Below are positions 42,203 to 50,460 of a DNA stretch of 64,000 nt, one piece after another (the stretch's first letter is position 1; each line of letters opens with the position of its first letter). This DNA is from Streptomyces coffeae (lineage in GTDB: Bacteria; Actinomycetota; Actinomycetes; Streptomycetales; Streptomycetaceae). The position numbers and the translations under genes are program-made. Location of the stretch: contig NZ_JAERRF010000001.1 in NCBI RefSeq assembly GCF_016741875.1, forward strand, positions 248,001-312,000, in the 5' to 3' direction. The notes beneath the pieces are model-generated. The model searched no databases. It was given only the letters and a program-made list of their open reading frames with translations, and was not told the origin of the DNA.

Positions 42203-42544
42203 CTACCGTGTCCGCTCCGCCGGGACGGGTACGCCACCGGACCACAACTCTTCGGCGTGCTCCGCGAACCGCGAGAACATCCCGCCGTCCGCCTTCCGCC
42301 GGAGATGCATCAGCGGTGAGTCATGCCCGACGAGCCGAGCCAGGTGCGGGGTCACGAGCGACTGGTCATCGAAGCGGAAGACGGACAGCGAGATGTGATT
42401 CACCGCGTCGGCACCGCCGAACTCCGCTTGACGCCTGTCTCGGCTGAACACCTGCACACCGCCCTGTGCTACGCACTCAATGGCCAGCCGCCACCCGCTG
42501 AGGCTCCGGAGTGCCGTCGGCCGGTCCGCTACCCGGGTTGTCAC
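42203..42544 (-). CDS. Hypothetical protein (113 aa), coupled to 42541-42909
   Basis: A 113-residue ORF from a GTG at 42544 that overlaps the stop of the upstream gene (GTGA), so it is translated together with it. Sequence blocks are SGWRLAIECVAQGGVQVFSR, VNHISLSVFRFDDQSLVTPH and LARLVGHDSPLMHLRRKADG then MFSRFAEHAEELWSGG. It looks like a small alpha/beta protein resembling regulatory-domain proteins found beside DUF5753 regulators in Streptomyces; I cannot name the family. The unit is divergent from the helix-turn-helix regulator at 43082. Confidence 0.65.
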   Translation of the reverse strand: MTTRVADRPTALRSLSGWRLAIECVAQGGVQVFSRDRRQAEFGGADAVNHISLSVFRFDDQSLVTPHLARLVGHDSPLMHLRRKADGGMFSRFAEHAEELWSGGVPVPAERTR

Positions 42545-42909
42545 TGAGGGGCCACGACGTCAGCAGGGATCTCAGGCGCGGAGCCAACGTCCCGGCGGTG
42601 GTCGTTGTCCAACTCATCGGTGTCGTTTTCGACGGGCGCAAGGAGCCGTCCACCCCTGCTCTCGGCGACCCGTAATGCGTCCGTCAGCGCCTCGACCAGT
42701 CGGCGGGCCAGGAAGCGAAGTTCTCCGACGCCTACCCTCTCATCGTCGAGCAGCGCCCTGGCGTGCCCGAGCAGTTGGGCGCCCATGTCGAGCTGAAGTG
42801 CCTCGATCTCGTCTGCCTTCAGGCTCAACCGGCTGTTGTCGTCGTCAGTCGACAAGTAGCAGGGCTTGCCCTCTGGGCTGGACCATGGCAGAAGGCGTAG
42901 GCCGTTCAT
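42541..42909 (-). CDS. Hypothetical protein (122 aa) near the HTH/DUF397 locus
   Basis: A 122-residue ORF from an ATG at 42909. MNGLRLLPWSSPEGKPCYLS then TDDDNSRLSLKADEIEALQL, MGAQLLGHARALLDDERVGV and ELRFLARRLVEALTDALRVA. It is helical, acidic, without membrane segments. Proteins beginning this way recur in Streptomyces beside XRE/DUF5753 regulators by my recollection; the function is unknown. It is the first gene of a two-gene unit; the second gene overlaps by GTGA. The upstream 172 bp is shared with the regulator at 43082. Confidence 0.7.
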   Translation of the reverse strand: MNGLRLLPWSSPEGKPCYLSTDDDNSRLSLKADEIEALQLDMGAQLLGHARALLDDERVGVGELRFLARRLVEALTDALRVAESRGGRLLAPVENDTDELDNDHRRDVGSAPEIPADVVAPQ

Positions 42910-43081
42910 GACATCAGCTCCACTCAGCTGTTCCCCGGAGACCCCGAATGGGCACCGTGTGTAGTCAATTGGTGACCAGGGCAACGCGACGGCCAATAGA
43001 ATGAGACGCCTTGAACGACAGCGTGCAAGTCTGCGACCTGCTGCGACGCTGGCCGTGATCACATAGCGAGAGGTCACAGCG

Positions 43082-43912
43082 TTGGACGAGACGACCCCAC
43101 CCGCTCACTTAAATCCGCTCCAGCGCTTCGGTCGTGACGTCAAGCAGGTGCGTCTCGCCCGCAAGCTCACGCAGAAGCGCCTGGGCCAGGCCGCCGGCTA
43201 CTCGGAGGCGTACGTCAGCCGAGTGGAAGCCGGGAAGCTTCTGCCCAGACCGAGTGAGAAGTTCGCCAAGGGCTGCGACACCGCTTTCGGCACGGGGCAG
43301 TTGTTCGCGGATATGCTCCGGAGGATTGACGAGGGCGATCACCCCTCGTGGTTCACCCCGTATCTCAACCTGGAGCGCAAGGCGTCGCGGGTACTGGACT
43401 ACTCGGCGAACCTCGTGATCGGCATCCTTCAGACGAAGGACTACGCAGGGGCCATCTTCCGCGCGTACTTCTCGCAGGAAGAAGCCGAGGTGATCGAGGG
43501 CAAGGTCGCAGCGCGTCTGAGTCGGCGTGACGTGTTCGAGATGGAGACTCCGCCGCTCCTGTGGGTCATCCTGAACGAGGCCTGCCTGCGAACAGTGGTT
43601 GGCGGTGCCGACGTCATGAGCGGGCAACTTGAGTACCTGTTGACGGCTGCCGCGTCACTCCACATCACGCTTCAAGTCCTGCCGTTCTCCGCAGGTGCTC
43701 CAGCCGCTTCCACGAAGCCCTTCACCTTGCTGCGCTTCCCGGACTCGCCCACGGTGCTGTACACGGAGACCCGGGTAGGAGGGAGAATGCACGACTCTCC
43801 TCGGACGGTCGCCTCAGCCCTGGATGACTATGATCTGCTCAGGGCGCATGCGCTGTCCCCGGATCGATCACTGACCCTGATCAAGACCCTGGCGAAGGAG
43901 TACCGCGCATGA
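43082..43912 (+). CDS. XRE-family regulator with DUF5753 domain
   Basis: A 276-residue regulator of the BldB-partner/WhiJ type. The N-terminal helix-turn-helix is FGRDVKQVRLARKLTQKRLG then QAAGYSEAYVSRVEAGKLLP; the C-terminal DUF5753 domain has ILQTKDYAGAIFRAYF, WVILNEACLRTVVGGADVMS and HITLQVLPFSAGAP. The TTG at 43082 is the best start. The DUF397 gene begins inside its stop (ATGA), forming the pair found many times per Streptomyces genome, where the small partner is thought to modulate the regulator. The divergent two-gene unit at 42203-42909 is the likely regulated neighbour. Confidence 0.92.
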   Translation: MDETTPPAHLNPLQRFGRDVKQVRLARKLTQKRLGQAAGYSEAYVSRVEAGKLLPRPSEKFAKGCDTAFGTGQLFADMLRRIDEGDHPSWFTPYLNLERKASRVLDYSANLVIGILQTKDYAGAIFRAYFSQEEAEVIEGKVAARLSRRDVFEMETPPLLWVILNEACLRTVVGGADVMSGQLEYLLTAAASLHITLQVLPFSAGAPAASTKPFTLLRFPDSPTVLYTETRVGGRMHDSPRTVASALDDYDLLRAHALSPDRSLTLIKTLAKEYRA

Positions 43913-44133
43913 GTGCTGACTTGGATCTCACCGCTGCCGAGTGGAGCAAGTCCTCGTACAGCGACGCCAACGGCGGCCAATGCGTCGAGTTCTCCCGCAC
44001 CTTCGCCCAGACCCACGGCACCGTCCCGGTCCGCGACTCCAAGTCCCCGCACGGCCCAGCGCTGATCCTCTCGGCACAGGGCTGGTCGTCGTTCGTCTCC
44101 GCCGTCATACGCGGCGAGTTCCCTGTCGCCTGA
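43909..44133 (+). CDS. DUF397 small partner protein
   Basis: A 74-residue DUF397 protein: LTAAEWSKSSYSDANGGQCV, VEFSRTFAQTHGTVPVRDSK, then SPHGPALILSAQGWSSFVSA. The conserved W-x-K-S-S-x-S, Cys-Val and VRDSK elements are all present. The ATG overlaps the stop of the regulator gene by four bases, coupling their translation. In well-studied cases, such as the whiJ-type loci, the small partner is proposed to oppose or tune the regulator's DNA binding. Confidence 0.92.
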   Translation: MSADLDLTAAEWSKSSYSDANGGQCVEFSRTFAQTHGTVPVRDSKSPHGPALILSAQGWSSFVSAVIRGEFPVA

Positions 44134-44264
44134 CCCTGCTGCTCTTACCCGAACCAGCCCTCGGCTTCGCGCGTCATGCCGATTCGTGTGGCGAACAGGG
44201 CCACTTTGTGAAAGGTGGTCCGGTGTCGCATGGCGACGGAGGCTAGAGCGGGGAGGGGGCAAAC

Positions 44265-44930
44265 CTACGCCTCCAACAGCTCCAGCTCCGTCGCCATGTT
44301 GCGCCGGGCCGTCTCCTCCCAGCGGTCGTGGGCGACCGTGGTACGGAACAGCCGGGGCAGGCCCAGCAGATGGCGCAGCACATTGGCCCGGCCCTCGCGG
44401 AAGGTGTCGTCGGGGACGAAGCCGTACTCCTCCCGCACCGCGGCAGCGTAGGCGCCGTACTCCTCGGGGGAGCCCGCCAGCACGGCCAGATCGGCGTCGC
44501 AGAGGACTTCGGCGTTGGTGTCGCCGGTGGCCGGATCGTGGTCGGTGGTGAGGCGGACCAAACGGGCCACCTCCTCGGTACGGGCCTCGGAGACGCCCGC
44601 TTCCGGAAGCGCCCGCTCGGCCACTCGCGCGCTGCGGTCCTCGTTCGTCGAGCGCTCGGGCAGATAGACCGCGTCGTGGAACCAGGCCGCGAGGCGGATC
44701 GCGTCGGGGTCGGGGGCCGCGACTTGGGCCAGCAGCTCGTCGATCCGGTCCAGCACCGCGATCAGGTGGTCCGTCGTGTGGTAGCGGCGCTGGGGTTCGG
44801 CCCAGCGGGCGAGCAGGTCTTCGCCGTACGGGGCCGCAGCGGGCTCGGTGACCTCGCGGGCGCTGGTGAGCAGGGTCGTCCAGCGGGCGAGCAGGGTGTC
44901 ATGGGCGGGGTGGCGCGCAGGGGCGGACAT
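44265..44930 (-). CDS. HD-domain phosphohydrolase-like protein
   Basis: A 221-residue cytosolic HD-superfamily protein. The metal-binding residues are in RRYHTTDHLIAVLDRIDELL (His), AAWFHDAVYLPERSTNEDRS (HD) and LVRLTTDHDPATGDTNAEVL, CDADLAVLAGSPEEY (Asp). This arrangement matches predicted metal-dependent HD proteins of about 200 residues, common in actinobacteria and without an agreed substrate; nucleotide hydrolysis is typical for the fold. The gene starts 56 bp from the divergent cutC start, so the two share a promoter interval. Confidence 0.85.
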   Translation of the reverse strand: MSAPARHPAHDTLLARWTTLLTSAREVTEPAAAPYGEDLLARWAEPQRRYHTTDHLIAVLDRIDELLAQVAAPDPDAIRLAAWFHDAVYLPERSTNEDRSARVAERALPEAGVSEARTEEVARLVRLTTDHDPATGDTNAEVLCDADLAVLAGSPEEYGAYAAAVREEYGFVPDDTFREGRANVLRHLLGLPRLFRTTVAHDRWEETARRNMATELELLEA

Positions 44931-44986
44931 GAGCCAATTGTGGGGTACCGGTTTCGTCCCGGGTGGGGTGTGGCAAGCTGAAGAGC

Positions 44987-45715
44987 ATGTCTAGACCAAT
45001 TCTCGAGGTGATCGCGCTCCACCCTGCGGACGCGATCGCCGCACAGGCCGGTGGGGCGGACCGCCTCGAGCTGGTCACCGACATGGCCGCCGATGGGCTC
45101 ACCCCTTCCCGTGAGACCTTCGCCGCCGTGCGGTCGGCCGTGGACATTCCGGTGCGGGTGATGCTCCGCGCCTCCGACGGCTTCGCCGCCGGGGACGCCG
45201 CCGCCCTCGACGCCCTCTGCGGGAGCGCCGCCGCCCTCCGCTCCGAGGGGGCCGATGAGTTCGTTCTCGGGTTCCTGACCGAGACCGGCGACGTTGATCT
45301 CGCCGCCGTCCGCGCTCTCGCCGACGTCATCGGTGCCGGGCCCGGCGTCGACGAGAGCCGTTGGACCTTCCACCGCGCCATCGACCGTGCCGCCGACCGC
45401 GACGCGCTCCGCAAGCAGCTCGCCGACCTCCCCGGTCTGGACACCTACCTCACCGCCGGGTCGGCCCTCGGCATCGACGACGGGCTGCCCACGCTCCTCG
45501 TCGAGGCAGCCCGTACCGGTCTGCCCGGCTACGAGCCGCACATCATGGCCGGTGGCGGACTGCACCTCGGCCATCTGCCCGCCCTCCGCACCGCGCGGAT
45601 CGACGCTTTCCACATCGGCAGTGCCGCCCGCCCCGACGGATGGGACGGTCCCGTGGACGCCGCCGCCGTCAGCCAGTGGCGCAGCGCGCTGGACGTTCCC
45701 GTTCCGGTGGGTTGA
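44987..45715 (+). CDS. cutC: CutC family protein
   Basis: A 242-residue TIM-barrel protein: SRPILEVIALHPADAIAAQA then GGADRLELVTDMAADGLTPS, VRVMLRASDGFAAGDAAALD, EFVLGFLTETGDVDLAAVRA, WTFHRAIDRAADRDALRKQL and YEPHIMAGGGLHLGHL. It has the CutC motifs EV-x5-DA, GGADRLEL and FHRAID-D. CutC was first linked to copper homeostasis in E. coli, but the role in Gram-positives is unclear. The ATG at 44987 is preceded by a weak AAGAG. It ends before a long inverted-repeat element and the convergent helicase gene. Confidence 0.9.
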   Translation: MSRPILEVIALHPADAIAAQAGGADRLELVTDMAADGLTPSRETFAAVRSAVDIPVRVMLRASDGFAAGDAAALDALCGSAAALRSEGADEFVLGFLTETGDVDLAAVRALADVIGAGPGVDESRWTFHRAIDRAADRDALRKQLADLPGLDTYLTAGSALGIDDGLPTLLVEAARTGLPGYEPHIMAGGGLHLGHLPALRTARIDAFHIGSAARPDGWDGPVDAAAVSQWRSALDVPVPVG

Positions 45716-45761
45716 ACGGGCAGACGGCGACGGCGAGGAGGGGGCGGGGTCGGCAGGGGTG

Positions 45762-45855
45762 GGGGCCTGGACGCTCTCGTGCTATTTGTGGCGCCAATCT
45801 GGGGTTCAGCAGACTTCTCCGGGCACCGGCGCCGTAAATAGACGGTCCAGGCCCC
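45762..45855. repeat. 94-bp inverted-repeat element between cutC and the helicase gene
   Basis: Ends GGGGCCTGG (45762-45770) and CCAGGCCCC (45847-45855) are perfect reverse complements. Just inside, GCTATTTGTGGCGCC (45781-45795) pairs with GGCGCCGTAAATAG (45828-45841). The core reads AATCTGGGGTTCAGCAGACT. It lies between convergent genes and could be a large bidirectional terminator or a MITE-like palindrome. Its core is notably AT-richer than its surroundings. Confidence 0.75.
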
Positions 45856-45907
45856 GCCCCGGAGGCCCCGGCCCCGCACCCGCACCCAAACCGCTCCGCA
45901 CCCACCC

Positions 45908-48031
45908 CTACCGCAACCGCTCCGGCAACCCCGCCCCATGCACCACCGTCAGCCCCGACACCGCCCGCGTCAGTGCCACGTACAGCCGCCGCAGCCCGGT
46001 CCGTTCGTCCGGTTCACCGTCAACGACCGCCGCCGGTTCGTCCAGTACCACGTAGTCGTACTCCAGGCCCTTCGCCAGCGTCGCCGGGACCAGGGTGAGC
46101 CGGGCCTCCGCGCTGGTCTCCTCGCCCGGTGCGAGATACGTCAGCCCCGCCGCGGCAAGCCGCTCCGCCAGCACCGGGATCCGGGCATCCGCGGCGACCA
46201 GACCGATCGAGCCCTCGTGCGTCAGCGCCTCCCGGCAGGCCGCCACGACCGCGTCGTCGAGCCCTGCCGGGTCCACCTGCCGCACGGCGAAGTCGCCCGC
46301 CGCCTCGCGGATGGAGGTGGCCTCGGTCAGGCCGGGGGCGATGTCCGGCAGCAGGCGGGAGGCGTACGCGATGACCTCGCGCGGCACCCGGAAGCCCTGG
46401 GTCAGCTCCTCCACCGCGGCCCCCGCCTTGCCCAGATGGGTCAGGGCCTCCTGCCAACTGGCCGTCGCCCAGGGGGTGGTGCCCTGGGCAAGGTCGCCGA
46501 GGATCGTGGCCGAGCCGGTGGTGCAGCGGCGGCCGACCGCGCGGTACTGCATGGGGGACAGGTCCTGCGCCTCGTCCAGGACCACATGGCCGAGGGAGTG
46601 GGTGCGTTCGATGAGATCGGCCGCCTCGTCGATCAACACCGTATCCGCCGCGCACCACTTCGCCGACTTCACACCGCGGGCGGGCTTGGCCCACAGCACG
46701 GCCTTCTGCTCATCGGCGTCGAGGATCCCGTCCGCGTGCTCGGCCAGGAAGTCGGCGTCGGAGAGTAGCCGCAGGACCAGCTTCGCCGGGTGGACGGCGG
46801 GCCAGATCGCCTTCACCGTCGCCTTGACCGCCGTGTTGCGGGCCACCGCGTCCTGGACCCGGTCGTCGGGCGCCTCGCCCCCCTGTTCCATGCGGACCAG
46901 CACCGCGTGGGCGATCCGCTGCGGCAGGGCGTCACGGGCCGCGCCGTAGCGGATATTGCGGGCGAGCAACTCCTCGACGATCTCCTCCAGTTCGTACGCG
47001 GGCACTCGCCAGCGGCGGGAGCCGCGCACCACCACACAGGGCTCGGCCGGGGTGGTCACATGCGACCGCAGCGCGCGGCGCAGCACCTCCGCCATCCGGG
47101 CGTCCCCCTTGAGGCGGGCCGCTTCGGCGGTGTCGGTGCCGCGCACCTCCACATGCGCGACCAGGTCATCCACGGTCGCCTGGGCGACCTGCAACTCACC
47201 AAGCGCCGGGAGGACTTGCTCGATGTAGTGGAGGAAGGAGCGGTTCGGGCCGATGACAAGGGTGCCGGAGCGGGCCAGTCGCTCACGGTGCGCGTAGAGC
47301 AGATACGCCACCCGGTGCAGGCCCACCGCCGTCTTCCCGGTGCCCGGCGCCCCCTGGACGCAGACGGTGCCACCGATTCCGGCGCGGACGATTTCGTCCT
47401 GCTCGGGCTGGATCGTCGCGACGATGTCCCGCATCGGCCCGACGCGCGGGCGCTCGATCTCGGCCTGGAGCAGGCTGCTGGAGTGCTCGGCCTCGGCCGG
47501 GTCGCTGAGGTGCTCGTCCTCGTAGGCGGTCAACTCGCCACCGGTGTAGCCGAAGCGGCGGCGCAGTGCGATGTCCATCGGCGCCTTCTTCGACGCCTGG
47601 TAGAAGGGCTGGGAGACGGGGGCGCGCCAGTCGATGACCATGGGGTCGCCGTCGGCGTCGTGCACATGCCGCCGCCCGATGTAGAACGTGTCCGATGAGC
47701 CGCCTCCCGCGGCGAGCCGCTCCTCCTCCGTCCCCTCCACCGCCTCCGCGCCTGGGGCGTGGAGATAGTTCAGACGGCCGAAGAAGAGCGCTGTGTCGGC
47801 GAGGTCGGCGAGCGCCTTGATGCGCTCCTCGACCTGGTGTTGCAGCGCTTCGGAGTTGACCCAGTTGGCGGTGACGTCGCGGAGGTCGAGGGCCTCGACG
47901 TCGGCGCGCATGGCGCGCAGGGCCGCGCGGGACGCGGCGAGGTGGGAGCGTTCCCGGGCGAGCGGGTCGGACGGGTCCGACGGGTCGGCCAGATCGGACG
48001 GGTCGGTCGGGTCAGGGGCGTGCGAGGGCAC
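45908..48031 (-). CDS. helD: HelD/HelR-like RNA polymerase-associated UvrD-type ATPase
   Basis: A 707-residue superfamily 1 helicase-like protein, starting at a GTG at 48031 with GGAGG eight bases upstream. A coiled-coil-like N-terminal arm (ERSHLAASRAALRAMRADVE) precedes FYIGRRHVHDADGDPMVIDW. Walker A is CVQGAPGTGKTAVGLHRVAY and Walker B LGHVVLDEAQDLSPMQYR; the helicase C part ends in RRLYVALTRAVSGLTVVHGA. This arrangement and length match class II HelD of actinobacteria, which enters the RNA polymerase channels, releases stalled enzyme and in some species (HelR) protects from rifamycins. The first 35 residues carry a repeat of Asp-Pro-Ser/Thr. I saw no rifamycin-associated element upstream. 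Confidence 0.88.
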   Translation of the reverse strand: MPSHAPDPTDPSDLADPSDPSDPLARERSHLAASRAALRAMRADVEALDLRDVTANWVNSEALQHQVEERIKALADLADTALFFGRLNYLHAPGAEAVEGTEEERLAAGGGSSDTFYIGRRHVHDADGDPMVIDWRAPVSQPFYQASKKAPMDIALRRRFGYTGGELTAYEDEHLSDPAEAEHSSSLLQAEIERPRVGPMRDIVATIQPEQDEIVRAGIGGTVCVQGAPGTGKTAVGLHRVAYLLYAHRERLARSGTLVIGPNRSFLHYIEQVLPALGELQVAQATVDDLVAHVEVRGTDTAEAARLKGDARMAEVLRRALRSHVTTPAEPCVVVRGSRRWRVPAYELEEIVEELLARNIRYGAARDALPQRIAHAVLVRMEQGGEAPDDRVQDAVARNTAVKATVKAIWPAVHPAKLVLRLLSDADFLAEHADGILDADEQKAVLWAKPARGVKSAKWCAADTVLIDEAADLIERTHSLGHVVLDEAQDLSPMQYRAVGRRCTTGSATILGDLAQGTTPWATASWQEALTHLGKAGAAVEELTQGFRVPREVIAYASRLLPDIAPGLTEATSIREAAGDFAVRQVDPAGLDDAVVAACREALTHEGSIGLVAADARIPVLAERLAAAGLTYLAPGEETSAEARLTLVPATLAKGLEYDYVVLDEPAAVVDGEPDERTGLRRLYVALTRAVSGLTVVHGAGLPERLR

Positions 48032-48365
48032 GGCGTAGCCTCCGGCGGGGTCCAGCAAAGCGAGTGAAGAAAGGTGCGACGAGCTCGAGATGCCGACCAG
48101 TTTCCGACCGGGCGGCGGCTCTCCCCATGATCGGGAGGCGGCAGACGCGCGATTGTAGCCAGGGCGGATCGCGGTCGCGAACGGTTTTTTGACGCGCCGG
48201 CCACCGCTTCGTGCACCCGCAGGTCATCCCGTGGCAGGGGTCCGCCTCAGGGTTGGACTCCTCCCCCCGTAGGGGGCTGCATGGCCCTGGGGTCGTACGT
48301 CGGTACGTGCCGATTACACCGGCAGGTCGATGCCGTGGTGCCTCCGGCGCAGCATGCTTGAAACC
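48032..48365. other. Intergenic region between helD and a small gene
   Basis: About 334 bp, divergent promoters expected. No coding frame stands out. A run of T (GGTTTTTTGAC, about 48181-48192) and the short stretches CCTCCCCCCGTAGGGGG and GTACGTCGGTACGTGCC are the only local irregularities. The 19-bp rifamycin-associated element consensus of helR promoters was looked for and not seen. Confidence 0.45.
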
Positions 48366-48557
48366 ATGACCACCGCAGCCATCAGCACCACCGCAAGCAC
48401 TGTCCAGGACGGCCCCGCGGCCGCCGCCACCCACCCCCGCCACCTGGTGGGCCAAGCCCTCCGCGCGGTACGGATCTTCGCGACCACGGCGTTCAGCGTC
48501 GCCGTGCTCGGCTCGTACGCGGACGACGCGCGGGGCGTGACGATACCCAGACACTGA
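48366..48557 (+). CDS. Small conserved hypothetical protein (63 aa)
   Basis: A 63-residue ORF: MTTAAISTTASTVQDGPAAA, then HPRHLVGQALRAVRIFATTA and FSVAVLGSYADDARGVTIPR with a terminal His. The middle is an amphipathic helix with a hydrophobic end, possibly membrane-associating. Short proteins ending in a basic VTIPRH-like tail occur in related genomes by my recollection. It lies between helD (divergent) and the XPB helicase (convergent, 54 bp). A pyrimidine-rich stretch and weak ribosome binding site make the start uncertain. Confidence 0.55.
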   Translation: MTTAAISTTASTVQDGPAAAATHPRHLVGQALRAVRIFATTAFSVAVLGSYADDARGVTIPRH

Positions 48558-48611
48558 GCACCGCCCAACAGCGCGCGTCCCCAACAGCGCGCCAGCCAAC
48601 AGCGTGCGCCC

Positions 48612-50261
48612 CTACGTGCCTTCGTCCGCCAGCAGCTCGTTCGCGTCCACGATCCGGTACGCGTACCCCTGCTCGGCCAGGAACCGCTGACGGTGCGCGG
48701 CGAAGTCCTGGTCGATCGTGTCCCGCGCGACCACCGAGTAGAAGACCGCCGGATGGCCGTCCGCCTTCGGACGCAGCACCCGGCCCAACCGCTGGGCCTC
48801 CTCCTGGCGGGAGCCGAAGGTGCCGGACACCTGGATGGCGACCGTGGCCTCGGGAAGATCGATCGAGAAGTTGGCGACCTTCGAGACCACGAGCACCGAC
48901 AGTTCACCCTGCCGGAAGGCGTCGAAGAGCTTCTCGCGCTGGGCGTTGGTCGTCTCGCCCTTGATGACCGGCGCGTCCAGATGCTCGCCCAACTCGTCGA
49001 GCTGGTCGATGTACTGACCGATCACCAGCGTCTGCTGCCCCCGGTGCCGGGCCACCAGCGCCTCGGTGATCCTGCGCTTGGAGTCGGTCGTGGCGCAGTA
49101 GCGGTACTTCTCCTCGGGCTCGGCTGTGGCGTACGCCAGCCGCTCGGTCTCCGTCAGATTGACGCGGACCTCGACGCAGTCGGCGGGCGCGATATAGCCC
49201 TGGGCCTCGATCTCCTTCCAGGGCGCGTCGAAGCGCTTGGGCCCGATGAGGGAGAAGACATCGGACTCACGGCCGTCCTCGCGGACGAGTGTGGCCGTCA
49301 GACCGAGCCGCCGCCGCGCCTGGAGGTCGGCGGTGAACTTGAAGACGGGGGCGGGCAGCAGATGCACCTCGTCGTAGACGATCAGGCCCCAGTCGCGGGA
49401 GTCGAACAGCTCCAGGTGCGGATAGATGCCCTTCCGCTTGGTGGTCAGCACCTGGTACGTGGCGATGGTGACCGGGCGGATCTCCTTCTTCGTACCGCTG
49501 TACTCACCGACCTCGTCCTCGGTGAGCGAGGTGCGGCGCACCAGCTCGTGCTTCCACTGGCGGGCCGAGACGGTGTTGGTGACCAGGATCAGCGTGGTCG
49601 ATTTGGCGGTGGCCATCGCACCCGCCCCGACCAGCGTCTTTCCGGCGCCACAGGGGAGGACGACCACACCGGAGCCGCCGTGCCAGAACCCCTCGACGGC
49701 CTGCTTCTGGTACGGCCGCAGCGCCCAGCCGTCCTCGTGCAGCTCGATGGGGTGGGCCTCGCCGTCGACGTATCCGGCCAGGTCCTCGGCGGGCCAGCCC
49801 AGCTTCAGCAGCGTCTGCTTGATCTGGCCGCGCTCGGAGGGGTGGACGACCACCGTGTCCGGGTCGATCCGCGCGCCGACCAGCGGCTGGATCCGCTTGG
49901 ACCGCAGGATCTCCTCCAGCACCGGGCGGTCGCTGGTCTCCAGGACCAGACCGTGGGTGGGGTGCTTCAGCAGCCGCAGCCGGCCGTAGCGGGCCATCGT
50001 CTCGGCGACGTCGACCAGCAGGGCGTGCGGTACGGGGTAGCGGGAGTACTCGACGAGGGCGTCGACGACCTGCTCGGCGTCGTGCCCGGCGGCTCGGGCG
50101 TTCCACAGCCCGAGCGGGGTCACCCGGTAGGTGTGGATGTGCTCGGGCGCGCGCTCCAGCTCGGCGAAGGGCGCGATGGCGCGGCGGCAGGCGTCTGCCT
50201 GCTCGTGGTCCACCTCGAGCAGGAGCGTCTTGTCGCTTTGGACGATGAGGGGTCCGTTCAC
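48612..50261 (-). CDS. XPB-like DNA repair helicase
   Basis: A 549-residue superfamily 2 helicase of the bacterial XPB/UvsW class. The N-terminal damage-recognition domain (SDKTLLLEVDHEQADACRRA, YSRYPVPHALLVDVAETMAR) is followed by the motor: Q/I motif WALRPYQKQAVEGFW, GSGVVVLPCGAGKTLVGAGA (Walker A), WGLIVYDEVHLLPAPVFKFT (DEVH), LGLTATLVREDGRESDVF (motif III) and EEAQRLGRVLRPK (motif VI). The RED-like motif and thumb expected of XPB are in the central part. It unwinds DNA 3' to 5' and acts in excision repair or transcription. It is next to the XPB-N/helicase-C-like gene at 51311, across the VanZ gene. Confidence 0.93.
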   Translation of the reverse strand: MNGPLIVQSDKTLLLEVDHEQADACRRAIAPFAELERAPEHIHTYRVTPLGLWNARAAGHDAEQVVDALVEYSRYPVPHALLVDVAETMARYGRLRLLKHPTHGLVLETSDRPVLEEILRSKRIQPLVGARIDPDTVVVHPSERGQIKQTLLKLGWPAEDLAGYVDGEAHPIELHEDGWALRPYQKQAVEGFWHGGSGVVVLPCGAGKTLVGAGAMATAKSTTLILVTNTVSARQWKHELVRRTSLTEDEVGEYSGTKKEIRPVTIATYQVLTTKRKGIYPHLELFDSRDWGLIVYDEVHLLPAPVFKFTADLQARRRLGLTATLVREDGRESDVFSLIGPKRFDAPWKEIEAQGYIAPADCVEVRVNLTETERLAYATAEPEEKYRYCATTDSKRRITEALVARHRGQQTLVIGQYIDQLDELGEHLDAPVIKGETTNAQREKLFDAFRQGELSVLVVSKVANFSIDLPEATVAIQVSGTFGSRQEEAQRLGRVLRPKADGHPAVFYSVVARDTIDQDFAAHRQRFLAEQGYAYRIVDANELLADEGT

Positions 50262-50460
50262 GCGCCTGGATCCTTCCGAGTGTCACTGGTGTCCGCCGGG
50301 CGGGCCGGGGCGAGGGCGGCCGGGTGGCCAAAGAACCAGTGTCCCTCATCGGGCGGAAACGGCGGGGGGATGTAGCGAAGGGGTCGCGCAGAGCCACAGG
50401 GATACTCCCCACCGCCAAGGGCAAGCGGGGACAGAGAACAGCGGTGGGAGGTTGGTCCCT

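Noticed and set aside
48032..48365. Rifamycin-associated element upstream of helD
   Set aside because: The 19-bp consensus was not found on either strand.
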